Assembly (NCBI GenBank): GCA_913060815.1
Contig: CAJXSZ010000005.1
Coordinates: 1 to 64,000 of the forward strand
Length of the DNA stretch: 64,000 nt
DNA from: an uncultured Sulfitobacter sp.
Lineage (GTDB): Bacteria; Pseudomonadota; Alphaproteobacteria; Rhodobacterales; Rhodobacteraceae
Direction of reading: 5' to 3'
This document shows positions 1 through 10,359 of the stretch, piece after piece. A program made the position numbers and the translations under genes. The notes beneath the pieces are model-generated. The model was not told the origin of the DNA. It made no database searches and was given only the letters and a program-made list of their open reading frames with translations. The first letter of the stretch is position 1, and each line of letters begins with the position of its first letter.

Positions 1-2
1 TC

Positions 3-3000
3 GACGATGCCCGCGTCTTCGTCACGGTCGAGAACGTAAACGACGCGCCTGTTGCAGTGGACGATGTGGACGCCACAGAAGAGGACACGCCTGTGACCAT
101 CTCCGTGCTGGACAACGACAGCGACGTGGACGGCGATGATCTGACAGTGACCGAGGCGACTTCGCCCGACGGCACCGTCGAGATCAACGACGACGGCACG
201 ATCACCTTCACGCCGAACCCCGACTTCACGGGTGAGGCGACGATCGACTATACGATTGAAGACGAGGAAGGTCTGGAAGACGCGGCGCAGGTGACTGTGA
301 CGGTTGGTCCTGTGACCGATCCGCCCGTGGCCACGGATGACGCAGCCGAGACGGATGAGGACACACCTGTCACCATCGACGTTCTGGGCAATGACACCGA
401 TCCCGACGGCGACGATCTGACTGTAATCGAGGCAACCAGCCCCGATGGCACCGTCACGATCAACGACGACGGCACATTGGAGTTCACGCCGAACCCCGAC
501 TTCAACGGCGAGGCCGTGATCACCTACACGATCACCGACGGCACCGGCAATGAAGACACGGCCGAAGTGCTGGTCACGGTGAACCCCGTCAACGACGGCC
601 CGCTGGCCGAAGACGACGCGGCCGAGACACCGATCAACACGGCAGTGACGATCCCCGTTCTGGACAACGACTCTGATCCCGAGGGCGATCCGCTCGAGGT
701 GGTCTTTGCCTCCAGCCCGGATGGCGAAGTCGTCATCAACGACGACGGCACGCTGACCTTCACACCGAACGACGGCTTCACAGGCGATGCGCAGATCAAC
801 TACACGATCTCCGACGGCGAGCTGACCGATCCTGCGGTTGTGACGGTTGTGGTCTCCGACCCCGACCAGACACCCGAGGCGGTTGATGACGTGGCCGAGA
901 CGGATGAGGACACGCCTCTGACAATTCCGGTTCTGGCGAACGACACGGATCCGAACCTTGATCCGCTGGAAGTGATCGAGGCGACGTCGCCTGACGGTGA
1001 CGTTGTGATCAACGACGACGGCACGCTTGAGTTCACGCCTGCGCCGGACTTCAACGGCGAGACCACGATCACCTACACGATCACGGACCCTGACGGGAAC
1101 GAGGACACGGCGGAAGTCGTGGTCACGGTTAACCCTGTGAACGACGCGCCAGTTGCGGTGGACGATGCGGATGAGACGCCGTTCGAGACGCCTGTTATCA
1201 TCGACGTTCTGGGCAACGATTCTGACGTGGACGGCGACGATCTGACGGTGACCGAGGCGACATCGCCCGACGGCACGGTCGAGATCAACGACGACGGCAC
1301 GCTGACCTTTACACCCGCTGACGGGTTCGAGGGCGAGGCGACCATCAGCTACACGCTCACCGATGGTGAGCTGTTTGACACAGCCGAGGTCACGGTTCTT
1401 GTTGCGGACGCGCCCGAAGGCTTCTCGCCCGTTGCGGTGGACGACTTTGACGAGACGCTGGAGGAGACACCTGTCACCATCGACGTGCTCGGCAACGACA
1501 CGGACCCCGACGGCGATCCGCTGACAGTGACCGAGGCCACGTCCGAGGACGGCACGGTCACGATCAACGACGACGGCACGCTGGAGTTCACGCCCAACCC
1601 CGACTTCTTTGGCGAAGCGGTGATCGACTACACCATCACCGACGGCAACGGCGGCATCGACGATGCCCGCGTCTTCGTCACGGTCGAGAACGTAAACGAC
1701 GCGCCTGTTGCGGTGGATGATTGTGTGGCGACAGAGCTGGATACACCTGTCGACATTCCTGTCCTGGCAAACGATTCTGATCCAGATGGTGATGATCTGA
1801 CGGTGACTGAAGCCACCAGCCCTGATGGCGAGGTTGTGATCAACGATGATGGCACGCTGACGTTCACTCCGAACGATGGTTTCACAGGCGATGCTGAAAT
1901 CGCCTATACCATTACTGATGGAAACGGCGAGACGGCTGAGGCGGTTGCCAAAGTATCTGTAGGCGAGGAGACAGAGCCACCTGTCGCCGCGGATGACACG
2001 GCGGAGACCGATGAGGACACGCCTGTCACCATCGACGTGCTGGGCAACGACACTGATCCTGATGGTGATCCGCTCGAAGTGATTGACGCTACATCACCTG
2101 ACGGTGAGGTTACGATCAACGACGACGGAACGATCGAGTTCACGCCAAACCCTGACTTTAACGGTCCAACCACAATCACTTACACCATCACCGACGGAAA
2201 CGGTGGTGAGGATACGGCGACGGTTGATGTGACTGTGAATCCTGTCAACGACGGCCCACTTGCCGAAGATGACAATGCGATCACGCCTCAGGGCACGCCG
2301 GTTACGGTCTCGGTTCTGGACAACGACAGCGATCCGGAAGGCGATCCGCTCGAGGTGGTCTTTGCCTCCAGCCCGGATGGCGAAGTCGTGATCAACGACG
2401 ACGGCACGCTGACCTTCACGCCCAATGAAGGCTTCACAGGCGACGCGCAGGTCAACTACACCGTTTCCGATGGCGAGCTTACGGACCCTGCGGTTCTGTT
2501 TGTCGAAGTGCCCGAGGACGCGGAAGGCTTTGCGCCCGTTGCGGTCGATGACACGGCTGAAACCGTGGAAGAGACGCCTGTTACCATCGACGTTCTGGTG
2601 AACGATACTGATCCAGAGGATGATCCGCTCACGATCACCGAGGCGACCTCGGATGATGGAACGGTTGTGATCAACGACGACGGCACACTGACCTTTACTC
2701 CGAACGAGGACTTCTTCGGTGAGGCGGTGATCGATTACACCGTAACGGACGGCAACGGCGGCTTTGACGACGCGCGCGTCTTTGTCGACGTTGAGAACGT
2801 GAACGATGCACCAGTGGCCGAGGACGATTGTGTCGCAACCGATCTGGACACACCTGTGACCATTGATGTGCTGGCAAACGATAGCGATCCGGACGGCGAC
2901 GATCTGACAGTGACGGCGGCGACATCGCCAGACGGCACGGTCGAGATCAACGACGACGGCACCATCACCTTCACGCCGAACGATGGCTTCACCGGTGACG

Positions 3001-4178
3001 CTGAAATCGCCTATACCATCTCGGACGGTAATGGTGAGACGGCTGACGCGGTTGCCAAAGTCTCGGTCGGTGAAGACTCCGCGCTCCCAGTGGCAGCGGA
3101 CGACACCGCAGAGACGGATGAGGACACACCTGTCGTCATCGACGTTCTGGTCAACGACAGCGACCCCGATGGTGATCCGCTCGAAGTGATTGAGGCCACA
3201 TCGCCTGACGGCGAGGTTACGATCAATGACGACGGAACGATCGAGTTCACGCCAAACCCCGACTTCAACGGGCCGACCACGATCACCTATACGATCACGG
3301 ACGGCAACGGTGGCACGGATGAAGCAACTGTTGATGTCACGGTGAACCCTGTCAACGATGGCCCGCTGGCCGAAGATGACGCGGCAGACACCGATATCGG
3401 CACACCTGTTACCGTCTCGGTTCTGGACAACGATAGTGATCCGGAAGGCGATCCGCTCAGCATCTTCTCGGCCTCCAGCCCTGATGGCGAGGTTGTGATC
3501 AACGATGATGGCACGCTGACATTCACTCCGAACGATGGTTTCACGGGTGAGGCGCAAGTCAACTATACTGTCTCTGACGGTGAGTTGACCGATCCTGCTG
3601 TCCTCTTCGTCAACGTGACCGATCCTGCCGAGGCACCTGATGCGGTGGATGATGTGGCGGAGGTCCCAGAAGACGGTACTGTGACCATTCCAGTGTTGGC
3701 CAACGATACCGACCCGAACCTCGATCCTCTTGAGATCAAGGAGGCATCTTCGCCTGACGGGGAGGTTGTGATCAACGACGATGGCACGATCCAGTTCACG
3801 CCGACTCCGGATTTCAACGGTGATACAACAATCACCTACACGATCTGCGATCCGGACGGGAATGAGGATACGGCAACGGTCGCGGTCACGGTCACACCTG
3901 TCAACGATGTGCCTGTAACTGAGGATGACGTGGCCGAAACCAATCAGGACACGCCCGTTATCATCGACGTGCTGGCCAATGACAGTGACCCAGACGGCGA
4001 CCCGCTCACGGTAACGAGTGCAGCAAGCCCAGATGGCGATGTCGAGATCAACGACGACGGCACCATTACCTTCACACCCAACCCAGGCTTTAACGGGCCT
4101 GCCGAGATCACATATGTGGCATCGGACGGGAACGGGGGCGAAACGCCCGGCACTGTCAGCGTTCTAGTCATCGACGGT
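3..4178 (+). repeat. Tandem coding repeats of about 273-276 bp (15 complete units plus the end of one more)
   Basis: Each unit encodes a core like [20 protein letters not shown], then INDDGT and FTPN, and ends in a linker such as [12 protein letters not shown]. The units fall into recurring types whose order gives an A-B-C-D-E-F super-repeat. The end of an A unit lies at the window start. Units 1-5 follow as B to F, 6-9 as A to D, and 10-15 as A to F. Long stretches are identical at DNA level; for example 1-55 equals 1657-1711. This points to recent duplication or gene conversion. Confidence 0.9.
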
Positions 4179-5801
4179 ATCGTTATCGGTACCGATGGCG
4201 ACGATCTGATCGACGATACCTTCGACCAAGACCCCGACGGTGATGTTGTTGACGGTGGCGATGGCTTCTTGCCGGGTGAAGAGCCCGAGGATGACATCAT
4301 CATTGCGGGTGCTGGCAATGATACGGTTGTTGCGGGAGCTGGCGACGACGATGTCTCTGGCGGCACGGGCGACGATGAAATCGACGGCGGTGTGGGTGAC
4401 GACGATCTGCGCGGTGACGAGGGCGAAGATACGATCCTCGGCGGTGCAGGCGACGACACGCTCAGCGGCGGTGACGACAACGACAGCCTTGAAGGTGGGT
4501 CAGGTGATGACACGCTCGAAGGGGATGCGGGTGACGACACGCTGCGTGGCAACACTGGCTTCGACACGATCCACGGCGGCGAGGGCGACGACCTGCTCGA
4601 CGGCGGCGGCGATGACGATGAGCTGAGCGGCGACGAGGGCAATGATACCCTCCAAGGCGGTTTGGGCGACGACACGCTGGTTGGCGGTATTGGAGACGAC
4701 AGCCTTGATGGAGGCGGCGACAATGACACGCTCGAAGGCGGGATCGGCGAAGACACTCTGCGCGGCGGGGTTGGCGACGACTCTTTGCACGGTGGTGATG
4801 ACGACGACCTGCTCGACGGTGGTCAGGGCGACGATTCACTAAGCGGCGACGCTGGTGACGACACGCTCGGGGGTGCGCTTGGCGATGACACGCTGGACGG
4901 CGGTGAGGGCGACGATGTCCTGACTGGCGGCTCGGGCGAGGATCTGTTCCTTGGCGGTGCGGGTGATGACACCATGACAGGTGGCAATGACCGTGACACG
5001 TTCGAGGATGTAGACGCGGGCGACGTCGTTGATGGCTCCGAGGGAGGTGACGACTTTGATACCCTCGATCTGACAGGCTCTGCGCCTGAAGGTGGTAGCC
5101 TTGAAGTTGTGTTCGATCCCGAGAATGACGAAAACGGTGTTGTTAACTACTTCGACGAGGATAATAACCCAACGGGTCAGCTCGTCTTCAACAACATCGA
5201 GAATGTCATTCCGTGCTTCACACCCGGCACTCTGATCGCCACGCCAAAAGGCGAGCGTAAGGTCGAAGAGCTTGAAGTCGGAGATCGCATTATCACCCGT
5301 GACAACGGGATGCAGGAAATCCGCTGGATCGGACGTCGCGAGATGTCTGGTGAGGAACTTGTCGCGAAAGAGCACTTGCGTCCGATCCTGATCCAGAAGG
5401 GCGCTTTGGGTAATGATCTTCCCGAGCGGGACATGATGGTATCGCCGCAGCACCGTGTGCTGATCGCCAATGACAAAACGGCCCTCTACTTTGAGGAGCG
5501 TGAAGTCTTGGTCGCGGCGAAACACCTGACGGATATGGAAGGGATCGACGTAGTTGACGTGTCGCACACCACCTATATCCATATCATGTTCGACCAGCAT
5601 GAGGTGATCCTGTCGGATGGCTGCTGGACCGAAAGCTTCCAGCCCGGTGACATGTCACTGGCTGGGGTGGGTGATGCGTCACGCGAGGAAATTCTGGAAC
5701 TCTTCCCTGAACTCGCCACGCGCGAGGGTATCGAGGCCTATGCCGCAGCCCGCAAATCGCTCAAGAAGCACGAGGCGAAGCTGATCACCAAGAAGACCTG
5801 A
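3..5801 (+). CDS. Giant Ig/cadherin-like repeat protein with RTX array and C-terminal Hint domain (5' end outside window)
   Basis: The frame is open from base 3, and its first residues match the end of an internal repeat unit, so the gene starts upstream of the window; 1,932 residues are visible. The order is 15 Ig/cadherin-like units of about 91 residues (to about 4178), a glycine/aspartate RTX nonapeptide array (about 4186-5010), a short linker, then a Hint domain starting at the motif P-C-F-T-P-G-T (Cys codon 5214-5216) with a block-B-like S-P-Q-H, and a tail of about 55 residues. RTX arrays normally bind Ca2+ outside the cell and accompany type I secretion. Hint domains self-process at their N-terminal Cys, so release or anchoring of the N-terminal part is plausible but inferred. 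The protein is very acidic. A secretion or adhesion role is likely; no ligand can be named. Confidence 0.9.
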   Translation, partial: DDARVFVTVENVNDAPVAVDDVDATEEDTPVTISVLDNDSDVDGDDLTVTEATSPDGTVEINDDGTITFTPNPDFTGEATIDYTIEDEEGLEDAAQVTVTVGPVTDPPVATDDAAETDEDTPVTIDVLGNDTDPDGDDLTVIEATSPDGTVTINDDGTLEFTPNPDFNGEAVITYTITDGTGNEDTAEVLVTVNPVNDGPLAEDDAAETPINTAVTIPVLDNDSDPEGDPLEVVFASSPDGEVVINDDGTLTFTPNDGFTGDAQINYTISDGELTDPAVVTVVVSDPDQTPEAVDDVAETDEDTPLTIPVLANDTDPNLDPLEVIEATSPDGDVVINDDGTLEFTPAPDFNGETTITYTITDPDGNEDTAEVVVTVNPVNDAPVAVDDADETPFETPVIIDVLGNDSDVDGDDLTVTEATSPDGTVEINDDGTLTFTPADGFEGEATISYTLTDGELFDTAEVTVLVADAPEGFSPVAVDDFDETLEETPVTIDVLGNDTDPDGDPLTVTEATSEDGTVTINDDGTLEFTPNPDFFGEAVIDYTITDGNGGIDDARVFVTVENVNDAPVAVDDCVATELDTPVDIPVLANDSDPDGDDLTVTEATSPDGEVVINDDGTLTFTPNDGFTGDAEIAYTITDGNGETAEAVAKVSVGEETEPPVAADDTAETDEDTPVTIDVLGNDTDPDGDPLEVIDATSPDGEVTINDDGTIEFTPNPDFNGPTTITYTITDGNGGEDTATVDVTVNPVNDGPLAEDDNAITPQGTPVTVSVLDNDSDPEGDPLEVVFASSPDGEVVINDDGTLTFTPNEGFTGDAQVNYTVSDGELTDPAVLFVEVPEDAEGFAPVAVDDTAETVEETPVTIDVLVNDTDPEDDPLTITEATSDDGTVVINDDGTLTFTPNEDFFGEAVIDYTVTDGNGGFDDARVFVDVENVNDAPVAEDDCVATDLDTPVTIDVLANDSDPDGDDLTVTAATSPDGTVEINDDGTITFTPNDGFTGDAEIAYTISDGNGETADAVAKVSVGEDSALPVAADDTAETDEDTPVVIDVLVNDSDPDGDPLEVIEATSPDGEVTINDDGTIEFTPNPDFNGPTTITYTITDGNGGTDEATVDVTVNPVNDGPLAEDDAADTDIGTPVTVSVLDNDSDPEGDPLSIFSASSPDGEVVINDDGTLTFTPNDGFTGEAQVNYTVSDGELTDPAVLFVNVTDPAEAPDAVDDVAEVPEDGTVTIPVLANDTDPNLDPLEIKEASSPDGEVVINDDGTIQFTPTPDFNGDTTITYTICDPDGNEDTATVAVTVTPVNDVPVTEDDVAETNQDTPVIIDVLANDSDPDGDPLTVTSAASPDGDVEINDDGTITFTPNPGFNGPAEITYVASDGNGGETPGTVSVLVIDGIVIGTDGDDLIDDTFDQDPDGDVVDGGDGFLPGEEPEDDIIIAGAGNDTVVAGAGDDDVSGGTGDDEIDGGVGDDDLRGDEGEDTILGGAGDDTLSGGDDNDSLEGGSGDDTLEGDAGDDTLRGNTGFDTIHGGEGDDLLDGGGDDDELSGDEGNDTLQGGLGDDTLVGGIGDDSLDGGGDNDTLEGGIGEDTLRGGVGDDSLHGGDDDDLLDGGQGDDSLSGDAGDDTLGGALGDDTLDGGEGDDVLTGGSGEDLFLGGAGDDTMTGGNDRDTFEDVDAGDVVDGSEGGDDFDTLDLTGSAPEGGSLEVVFDPENDENGVVNYFDEDNNPTGQLVFNNIENVIPCFTPGTLIATPKGERKVEELEVGDRIITRDNGMQEIRWIGRREMSGEELVAKEHLRPILIQKGALGNDLPERDMMVSPQHRVLIANDKTALYFEEREVLVAAKHLTDMEGIDVVDVSHTTYIHIMFDQHEVILSDGCWTESFQPGDMSLAGVGDASREEILELFPELATREGIEAYAAARKSLKKHEAKLITKKT
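4186..5010 (+). repeat. RTX (hemolysin-type Ca2+-binding) nonapeptide repeats
   Basis: Roughly thirty copies of a GGxGDDxLx-type motif run from about 4186 to 5010 inside the giant gene, for example [11 protein letters not shown] and [11 protein letters not shown]. In the family these form a Ca2+-loaded beta-roll that folds after type I secretion. No type I secretion genes (ABC exporter, membrane fusion protein, TolC) lie in this window. Confidence 0.88.
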
Positions 5802-5817
5802 TCTTCCAAACAAAATT

Positions 5818-5854
5818 CCCCAAGGCAGACCCGACAACGGGTGCCGCCTTGGGG
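5818..5854 (+). terminator. Hairpin after the giant gene
   Basis: CCCCAAGGC (5818-5826) pairs with GCCTTGGGG (5846-5854), and an inner ACCC pairs with GGGT. No T-run follows, so it may act as a 3'-end stabiliser or a weak terminator. Confidence 0.6.
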
Positions 5855-5905
5855 TCCACTTGTATGCAGCATCACTCGAGGAGTAGTGACCCTGAGTGAG
5901 TGAGG

Positions 5906-5931
5906 GCGGAGCCCATCGTGGCTCCGCTTTT
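5906..5931 (+). terminator. Rho-independent terminator
   Basis: GCGGAGCC (5906-5913) and GGCTCCGC (5920-5927) form a perfect 8-bp stem with a 6-nt loop, directly followed by TTTT. It separates the transcription of the two RTX-Hint genes. Confidence 0.8.
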
Positions 5932-6127
5932 CATCTTCCTGAGAATTGTTTCTAAAAGCGGCCTAATGCTGCTGCACGGATGTAAATCGTTGTCTTTGTT
6001 TGGAAAAATTAACGATTTGTTCAGAAATAGGTCCAGATGAATCCCGAAATTATGTTAGAATAACGCGAGGGAAGTGGTCCGTTCTGACTACTTGCCCGAA
6101 CTTTCTGCAATCACTACGGGATTTGAA

Positions 6128-7207
6128 ATGGCGGATATTTTTGGAACAGACGCCAATGACAGCCTTGTGGGTACCGATGAAGACGATCTGATCGTTGGTA
6201 GTGCCGGAGACGACAGGCTTGCTGGTCGCGCGGGAAACAACTTTCTGTCTGGCGAGGGTGGTGATGACACCCTTGTTGGCGGCTCGGACGTGGATGACAT
6301 GTCCGGCGGGGAGGGTGATGACGTCCTGATCGGGAACAACGGCGACGATCTTTTCAACGGTGGAGCAGGCGCCGACACGATGACCGGCGGCACAGGTCGT
6401 GACGTTTTCCATAATGTAAGCGCAGGCGATGTGATTGACGGCGCAGAGGGGGGAGACGGTGATTATGACCGGATCAACCTCGAGGGTGCGATGCCCGAGG
6501 GCGGGAGCTTTTCCATCGTTCTTGATCCTGAAAACCGCGAGAATGGTGAGATCAACTTTGCCGACGCACGGGGTGAGGACGCTGGCAAAATCGAATTTAG
6601 CAATATCGAGAAGATCGTGCCTTGTTTTACGCCAGGTACACGGATTGCCACCGCGCGGGGCGAAGTAGCGGTTGAAGCGCTGAGCGTTGGCGACAAGATC
6701 ATCACTCGCGATAATGGCCTCCAAGAGATCCGCTGGATCGGGCGCTATGCGTACTCGAGTGGGGATTTGGATGCTGCCGCCCACCTTAGACCGATCCGCA
6801 TCTGCAAGGGCGCGCTTGGCAACGATCTGCCAGAGCGAGATATGATGGTATCGCCCAATCATAGAATATTGGTTTCAAACGATAAAACTGCTCTTTATTT
6901 CGAAGAGAGCGAAGTTCTTGTTGCTGCCAAACATCTAACGGGTTTGACAGGCGTTCATCCAGTCAGTGATGTGCAGACGACCTATATTCACCTGATGCTC
7001 GATGCCCACGAGGTGGTGTTGTCGGATGGAACGTGGACCGAAAGCTTCCAGCCTGGTTTGGGCTCTCTCGCGGGGGTGGGCAACGCCCAGCGCACCGAGC
7101 TTTTCGAGATATTTCCAGAGCTTGAGACGCTTAAAGGGATCGCCGGATATCGAGCCGCGCGTAAATCCGTAAGAGCGTATGAAGCGGCGTTGCTGCTGGT
7201 TAAATAG
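6128..7207 (+). CDS. Small RTX-repeat protein with C-terminal Hint domain
   Basis: The 359-residue protein has RTX-like repeats over about residues 5-95, then a linker, then a Hint domain starting at Cys166 (P-C-F-T-P-G-T). Linker, Hint domain and tail are colinear with, and strongly similar to, the end of the upstream giant protein; shared strings include [27 protein letters not shown] and WTESFQPG. No Ig-like units are present, so it is a minimal version of its neighbour. The ATG at 6128 has GGGA six bases upstream; an upstream GTG at 6074 lacks a well-spaced ribosome site. It is probably exported like other RTX proteins, which is inference. The 3' end overlaps the convergent gene by 8 bp. 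Confidence 0.88.
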   Translation: MADIFGTDANDSLVGTDEDDLIVGSAGDDRLAGRAGNNFLSGEGGDDTLVGGSDVDDMSGGEGDDVLIGNNGDDLFNGGAGADTMTGGTGRDVFHNVSAGDVIDGAEGGDGDYDRINLEGAMPEGGSFSIVLDPENRENGEINFADARGEDAGKIEFSNIEKIVPCFTPGTRIATARGEVAVEALSVGDKIITRDNGLQEIRWIGRYAYSSGDLDAAAHLRPIRICKGALGNDLPERDMMVSPNHRILVSNDKTALYFEESEVLVAAKHLTGLTGVHPVSDVQTTYIHLMLDAHEVVLSDGTWTESFQPGLGSLAGVGNAQRTELFEIFPELETLKGIAGYRAARKSVRAYEAALLLVK

Positions 7208-7808
7208 AGGCGTTTTTCGCACGCCATGCGGCCCATGCTTCGGGCGTGTCGAGATCAGTCCGCGCATGGGAGCCCGCGAGGGGGACATGCACTGTTCTAC
7301 TGCTATGTTCTTTGACAATCGCCCTGCCGCCGCTGTCTCCTGACAGGTGCAGCAGGGCGGGGAAAAGACTGGCGTGAAAAACGATCGGGTGGCCTGCGTG
7401 TCCATCTTGGGTCGTCGCGCGCCAGATTAGTTTTTCTGTCTTTAGATCAATCGCTTGAAGGACGCTATTCATGTCATCTTTGTCAACGTCAGGCATATCT
7501 GCCAATAGCACCATCACAGCATCGCAGTCGCTCTGCACTGCACCGATGCCTGCACGCAAACTAGCGTTCATACCCTCGGCGGCATCTGGTACGGCAACAG
7601 CCGCAATGTCCAGCCCGTCAACTGCCGCGTAGCGGGAGTGGGGCGCTTCAGGCAGGGTGACATATACGCGGCAGCCAGTGTCCAGCGCCCGCAGCACCTG
7701 ACGGCGCAGCAGGGGCATGCCATCCACAAGCTCCATCAGCTTGTCACGTCCGCGCATGCGCGAGGAGCTGCCCGCAGCCAGCACCAATATGGCGATACGC
7801 TCAGCCAC
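7200..7808 (-). CDS. MobA/MocA-like nucleotidyltransferase
   Basis: The 202-residue protein has the N-terminal signature L-A-A-G-S-S-S-R-M, then a conserved Lys in R-D-K-L, and an L-A-D-M-P metal-binding motif near residue 103. This fits the MobA-like NTP-transferase fold, nearest in style to MocA-type cytidylyltransferases that attach CMP to molybdopterin. The GTG start lies inside the end of the upstream dehydrogenase gene (8-bp overlap), which suggests translational coupling. No molybdoenzyme gene is in the window, so the exact nucleotide and acceptor are open. Confidence 0.8.
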   Translation of the reverse strand: MAERIAILVLAAGSSSRMRGRDKLMELVDGMPLLRRQVLRALDTGCRVYVTLPEAPHSRYAAVDGLDIAAVAVPDAAEGMNASLRAGIGAVQSDCDAVMVLLADMPDVDKDDMNSVLQAIDLKTEKLIWRATTQDGHAGHPIVFHASLFPALLHLSGDSGGRAIVKEHSSRTVHVPLAGSHARTDLDTPEAWAAWRAKNASI

Positions 7809-10218
7809 GCATGCGCGCAGCGTCAGGATCGAACAGCGGCGTTGTGATCAAACGGGCAGGGCGCATCTGGCCCAAAATTTCGATCTCCACCGCGAGGCCA
7901 TCCGCGATACGGTCTACGGGCAGGAACCCTTGAGCCACGGATTTTTCAGCATAGTGCGAGTACCCGCCCGAGGTGCAGAAGCCTACAACCTCCCTCTCCA
8001 GCCAGATCGGTTCATAGCCCTGAACATCGGCGTCCAGCGCATCGACCTCAAAGGCCACCAGCTTGCGTGTCGGGCCGTCCTTGCGCTCGGCCTCTGCTGC
8101 GGCGCGACCGATGAAATCCACATTCTTTTTGAAGCTGATAAAGCGGTCCATCCCCGTCTCGGCGGCAGTATAATCCGGCCCGAATTCCAGCAGCCATGCA
8201 CCAAAGAATTTATCGAGCCGCAGGGACATCATCGCGCGCATCCCGAAGGGCGCCATGCCGTGCGGTTGGCCTGCCTCCCACAGCGTCTGCCACAGCTGTC
8301 GCTGGCCCATCGCATCGCAGTAGATTTCATAGCCCAGATCGCCTGTGTAGCTGACGCGCTGCACCAGACAATTGGTCATACCAACAGTAACGGGCCGCAC
8401 ATCGAGGAATTTCATAGTCGAGACATCATCCAGCGTGCAGGCCTGTAGCACCTCGCGTGCCTTTGGCCCTGCGATCTGGAACCCTGTGCGACGGTCCGAG
8501 ATGTTTTCAACATGCACGCCGTCTTCCATATTCTGCTCGAACCAGCGGCTGTGAAAGGCCTGTGCGCCATAAGAGGCGGTAAGTTGGAATGTCTCTTCGC
8601 CGAGACAGGAAACGGTAAAGTCACCGATCAAGCGCCCCTTGGGTGAGAGCATAGGGGTGAGAGCGATGCGACCCTGTGCTGGCACGCGACCCGCCATGAC
8701 GCGGTCAAGCCATGCGCGTGCATTAGGGCCAGTGACCAGATACTTACCAAAGTTCTGCACCTCGTTGATGCCAACGCCCTCGCGGACAGCGCGTACTTCG
8801 CGGCCTGTGGCGTCAAACGCGTCCGAGCGGCGGAAGGAGGGTGTCTCATACGTGGGCTCATCGCCCTGCGCGAAGTAGTTCGGCACCTCCAACCCGAATT
8901 GCTGGCCCCATACTGCGCCCATGCTGCTGAAGATATCATACATAGGGGTAGTTTGTTGCGGTCGCGCTGCTGGCAACTCCTCATTGGGGTAGGCGACGGA
9001 GAAGCGTTTTTGATAGTTCTCGATGACCTTGGGCAGGGTGTAGCCGGGGGATATCCATTTGCCGAAGCGTGCCACATCCATGGCGAAGACATCGCGCTCT
9101 GGCTCGCCCTCGATCATCCATTGCGCCAGCGTCAGGCCCACTCCACCGCCCTGGCTAAAGCCCGCCATGACACCGCAGGCACTCCAGTAGTTGCGCAGGC
9201 CCGGCACGGGGCCAACCAGCGGATTGCCGTCAGGGGCAAAGGTGAAAGGACCGTGGATCACATTCTTGACGCCCGCACGCTCCAGATCGGGAAAGCGTTT
9301 GTAGGCAAAGTTGATGCTGTCTTCAATCTTGTCGAAATCATCGGCGAGCAAGTCCTGACCAAAGCTCCACGGCGTGCCGCCTACGGCCCAAGGGCGGCAG
9401 GTCTGCTCGTAAAAGCCGATGCAGAGGCCCATGCCTTCTTGGCGCAAGTAGCTCTCCCCTGCGGGGTCCATCACATGCGGATGCTCACGCCCGCCGTCCA
9501 TCATTTCGCGGATCATAGGGACTTCTTCGGTGACGAGATACTGATGCTCCATCGGGTGCAGAGGCAGGTAAACGCCCGCCATGGCACCCACTTCACGCGC
9601 CCAGAGGCCGCCTGCGTTCACGATATGCTCGGCGTGGATGGTGCCTTTGTCGGTGACCACATCCCATGTGCCGTCCGCGCGCTGGTTGGTCTCTTGCACC
9701 ATTGTGTGGGTGTAGATTTCCGCGCCGCCCATCTTTGCCGCGCGGGCATAGGCGTGTGTGGTGCCTGACGGATCAAGGTGCCCGTCGAGCGGATCATAAA
9801 GCCCACCGATGATGCCATCAAGGTTGGTGACAGGCGCGATCTTGGCGATTTCTTCGGGCGATACGATCTCGGTCTCGAGCCCCATAAAGCGGTGCTTGGC
9901 CCGCTCTGCCAGCAACATGTCAAAGCGTTCCTGATTGTCCGCCAGCGTCACACCGCCCACATGGTGCAAGCCGCAGGACATGCCCGTGATCTCTTCGAGT
10001 TCCTTGTAGAGCTTGATGGTATAGCCCTGCAACGCGGCCATATTCGTATCGCCGTTAAGCGTGTGAAAGCCGCCTGCCGCATGCCATGTAGAACCGCTTG
10101 TCAGCTCGGAGCGCTCAAGCAGAATCACATCCGACCAGCCGAGCTTTGTCAGATGGTACAGGACCGAGGCGCCGACGACGCCGCCGCCGATAATGGCCAC
10201 GCGGGTGGTGGTTTTCAT
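7801..10218 (-). CDS. FAD-dependent dimethylglycine/sarcosine dehydrogenase-like protein with GcvT domain
   Basis: The 805-residue protein begins with a dinucleotide-binding motif (I-I-G-G-G-V-V-G-A-S, from about residue 9) and has S-T-W-H-A-A-G near residue 50; the His in this motif carries covalent FAD in characterised dimethylglycine/sarcosine dehydrogenases. The C-terminal half is a GcvT-like aminomethyltransferase domain, consistent with passing one-carbon units to tetrahydrofolate. The start is the ATG at 10218, with AAGGAA about 8 bases upstream; the frame stays open further upstream but that part is not protein-like. It is a paralogue of the gene at 11748. A 23-bp palindrome lies 64 bp upstream of the start. 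The exact substrate (dimethylglycine, sarcosine or another N-methyl compound) cannot be read from sequence. Confidence 0.87.
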   Translation of the reverse strand: MKTTTRVAIIGGGVVGASVLYHLTKLGWSDVILLERSELTSGSTWHAAGGFHTLNGDTNMAALQGYTIKLYKELEEITGMSCGLHHVGGVTLADNQERFDMLLAERAKHRFMGLETEIVSPEEIAKIAPVTNLDGIIGGLYDPLDGHLDPSGTTHAYARAAKMGGAEIYTHTMVQETNQRADGTWDVVTDKGTIHAEHIVNAGGLWAREVGAMAGVYLPLHPMEHQYLVTEEVPMIREMMDGGREHPHVMDPAGESYLRQEGMGLCIGFYEQTCRPWAVGGTPWSFGQDLLADDFDKIEDSINFAYKRFPDLERAGVKNVIHGPFTFAPDGNPLVGPVPGLRNYWSACGVMAGFSQGGGVGLTLAQWMIEGEPERDVFAMDVARFGKWISPGYTLPKVIENYQKRFSVAYPNEELPAARPQQTTPMYDIFSSMGAVWGQQFGLEVPNYFAQGDEPTYETPSFRRSDAFDATGREVRAVREGVGINEVQNFGKYLVTGPNARAWLDRVMAGRVPAQGRIALTPMLSPKGRLIGDFTVSCLGEETFQLTASYGAQAFHSRWFEQNMEDGVHVENISDRRTGFQIAGPKAREVLQACTLDDVSTMKFLDVRPVTVGMTNCLVQRVSYTGDLGYEIYCDAMGQRQLWQTLWEAGQPHGMAPFGMRAMMSLRLDKFFGAWLLEFGPDYTAAETGMDRFISFKKNVDFIGRAAAEAERKDGPTRKLVAFEVDALDADVQGYEPIWLEREVVGFCTSGGYSHYAEKSVAQGFLPVDRIADGLAVEIEILGQMRPARLITTPLFDPDAARMRG

Positions 10219-10281
10219 GGATGTATTCCTTATGCACGCTTCGGCCTTAGACAATGCCACGCTTGCGATGAGGGCAAGTGG

Positions 10282-10304
10282 TTTTGCGACAGATTTTGTC
10301 GCAA
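10282..10304. promoter_or_regulatory. Perfect palindrome upstream of the dehydrogenase gene (candidate operator)
   Basis: TTTGCGACA-N5-TGTCGCAAA has perfect 9-bp arms in the divergent gap between the flavoprotein gene (starts 10218, minus) and the DUF2254 gene (starts 10360, plus). A closely similar palindrome precedes the second flavoprotein gene. Confidence 0.65.
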
Positions 10305-10359
10305 AGCGCTTTTCATGTTCGGGCTGGTCTAAGTGCATCCTGCGCGCTACCTCATATAA

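Larger units (their letters stand above)
5802..6127. other. Intergenic region between the two RTX-Hint genes
   Basis: This 326-bp gap holds two hairpins (5818-5854 and 5906-5931) and then an AT-rich leader of about 190 bp up to the next gene. I see no additional coding frame with a ribosome-binding site and no clear sigma-70 hexamer pair. Confidence 0.6.

Noticed and set aside
2094..3557. Long open frame (487 codons) on the minus strand inside the giant repeat gene
   Set aside because: It mirrors the tandem repeat on the plus strand; open antisense frames recur with the repeat period and have no ribosome site or recognisable domain.
3..4178. Regularly spaced repeats that might suggest a CRISPR-like or satellite array
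   Set aside because: The period is about 275 bp, the reading frame is kept throughout, and the units encode Ig/cadherin-like domains.
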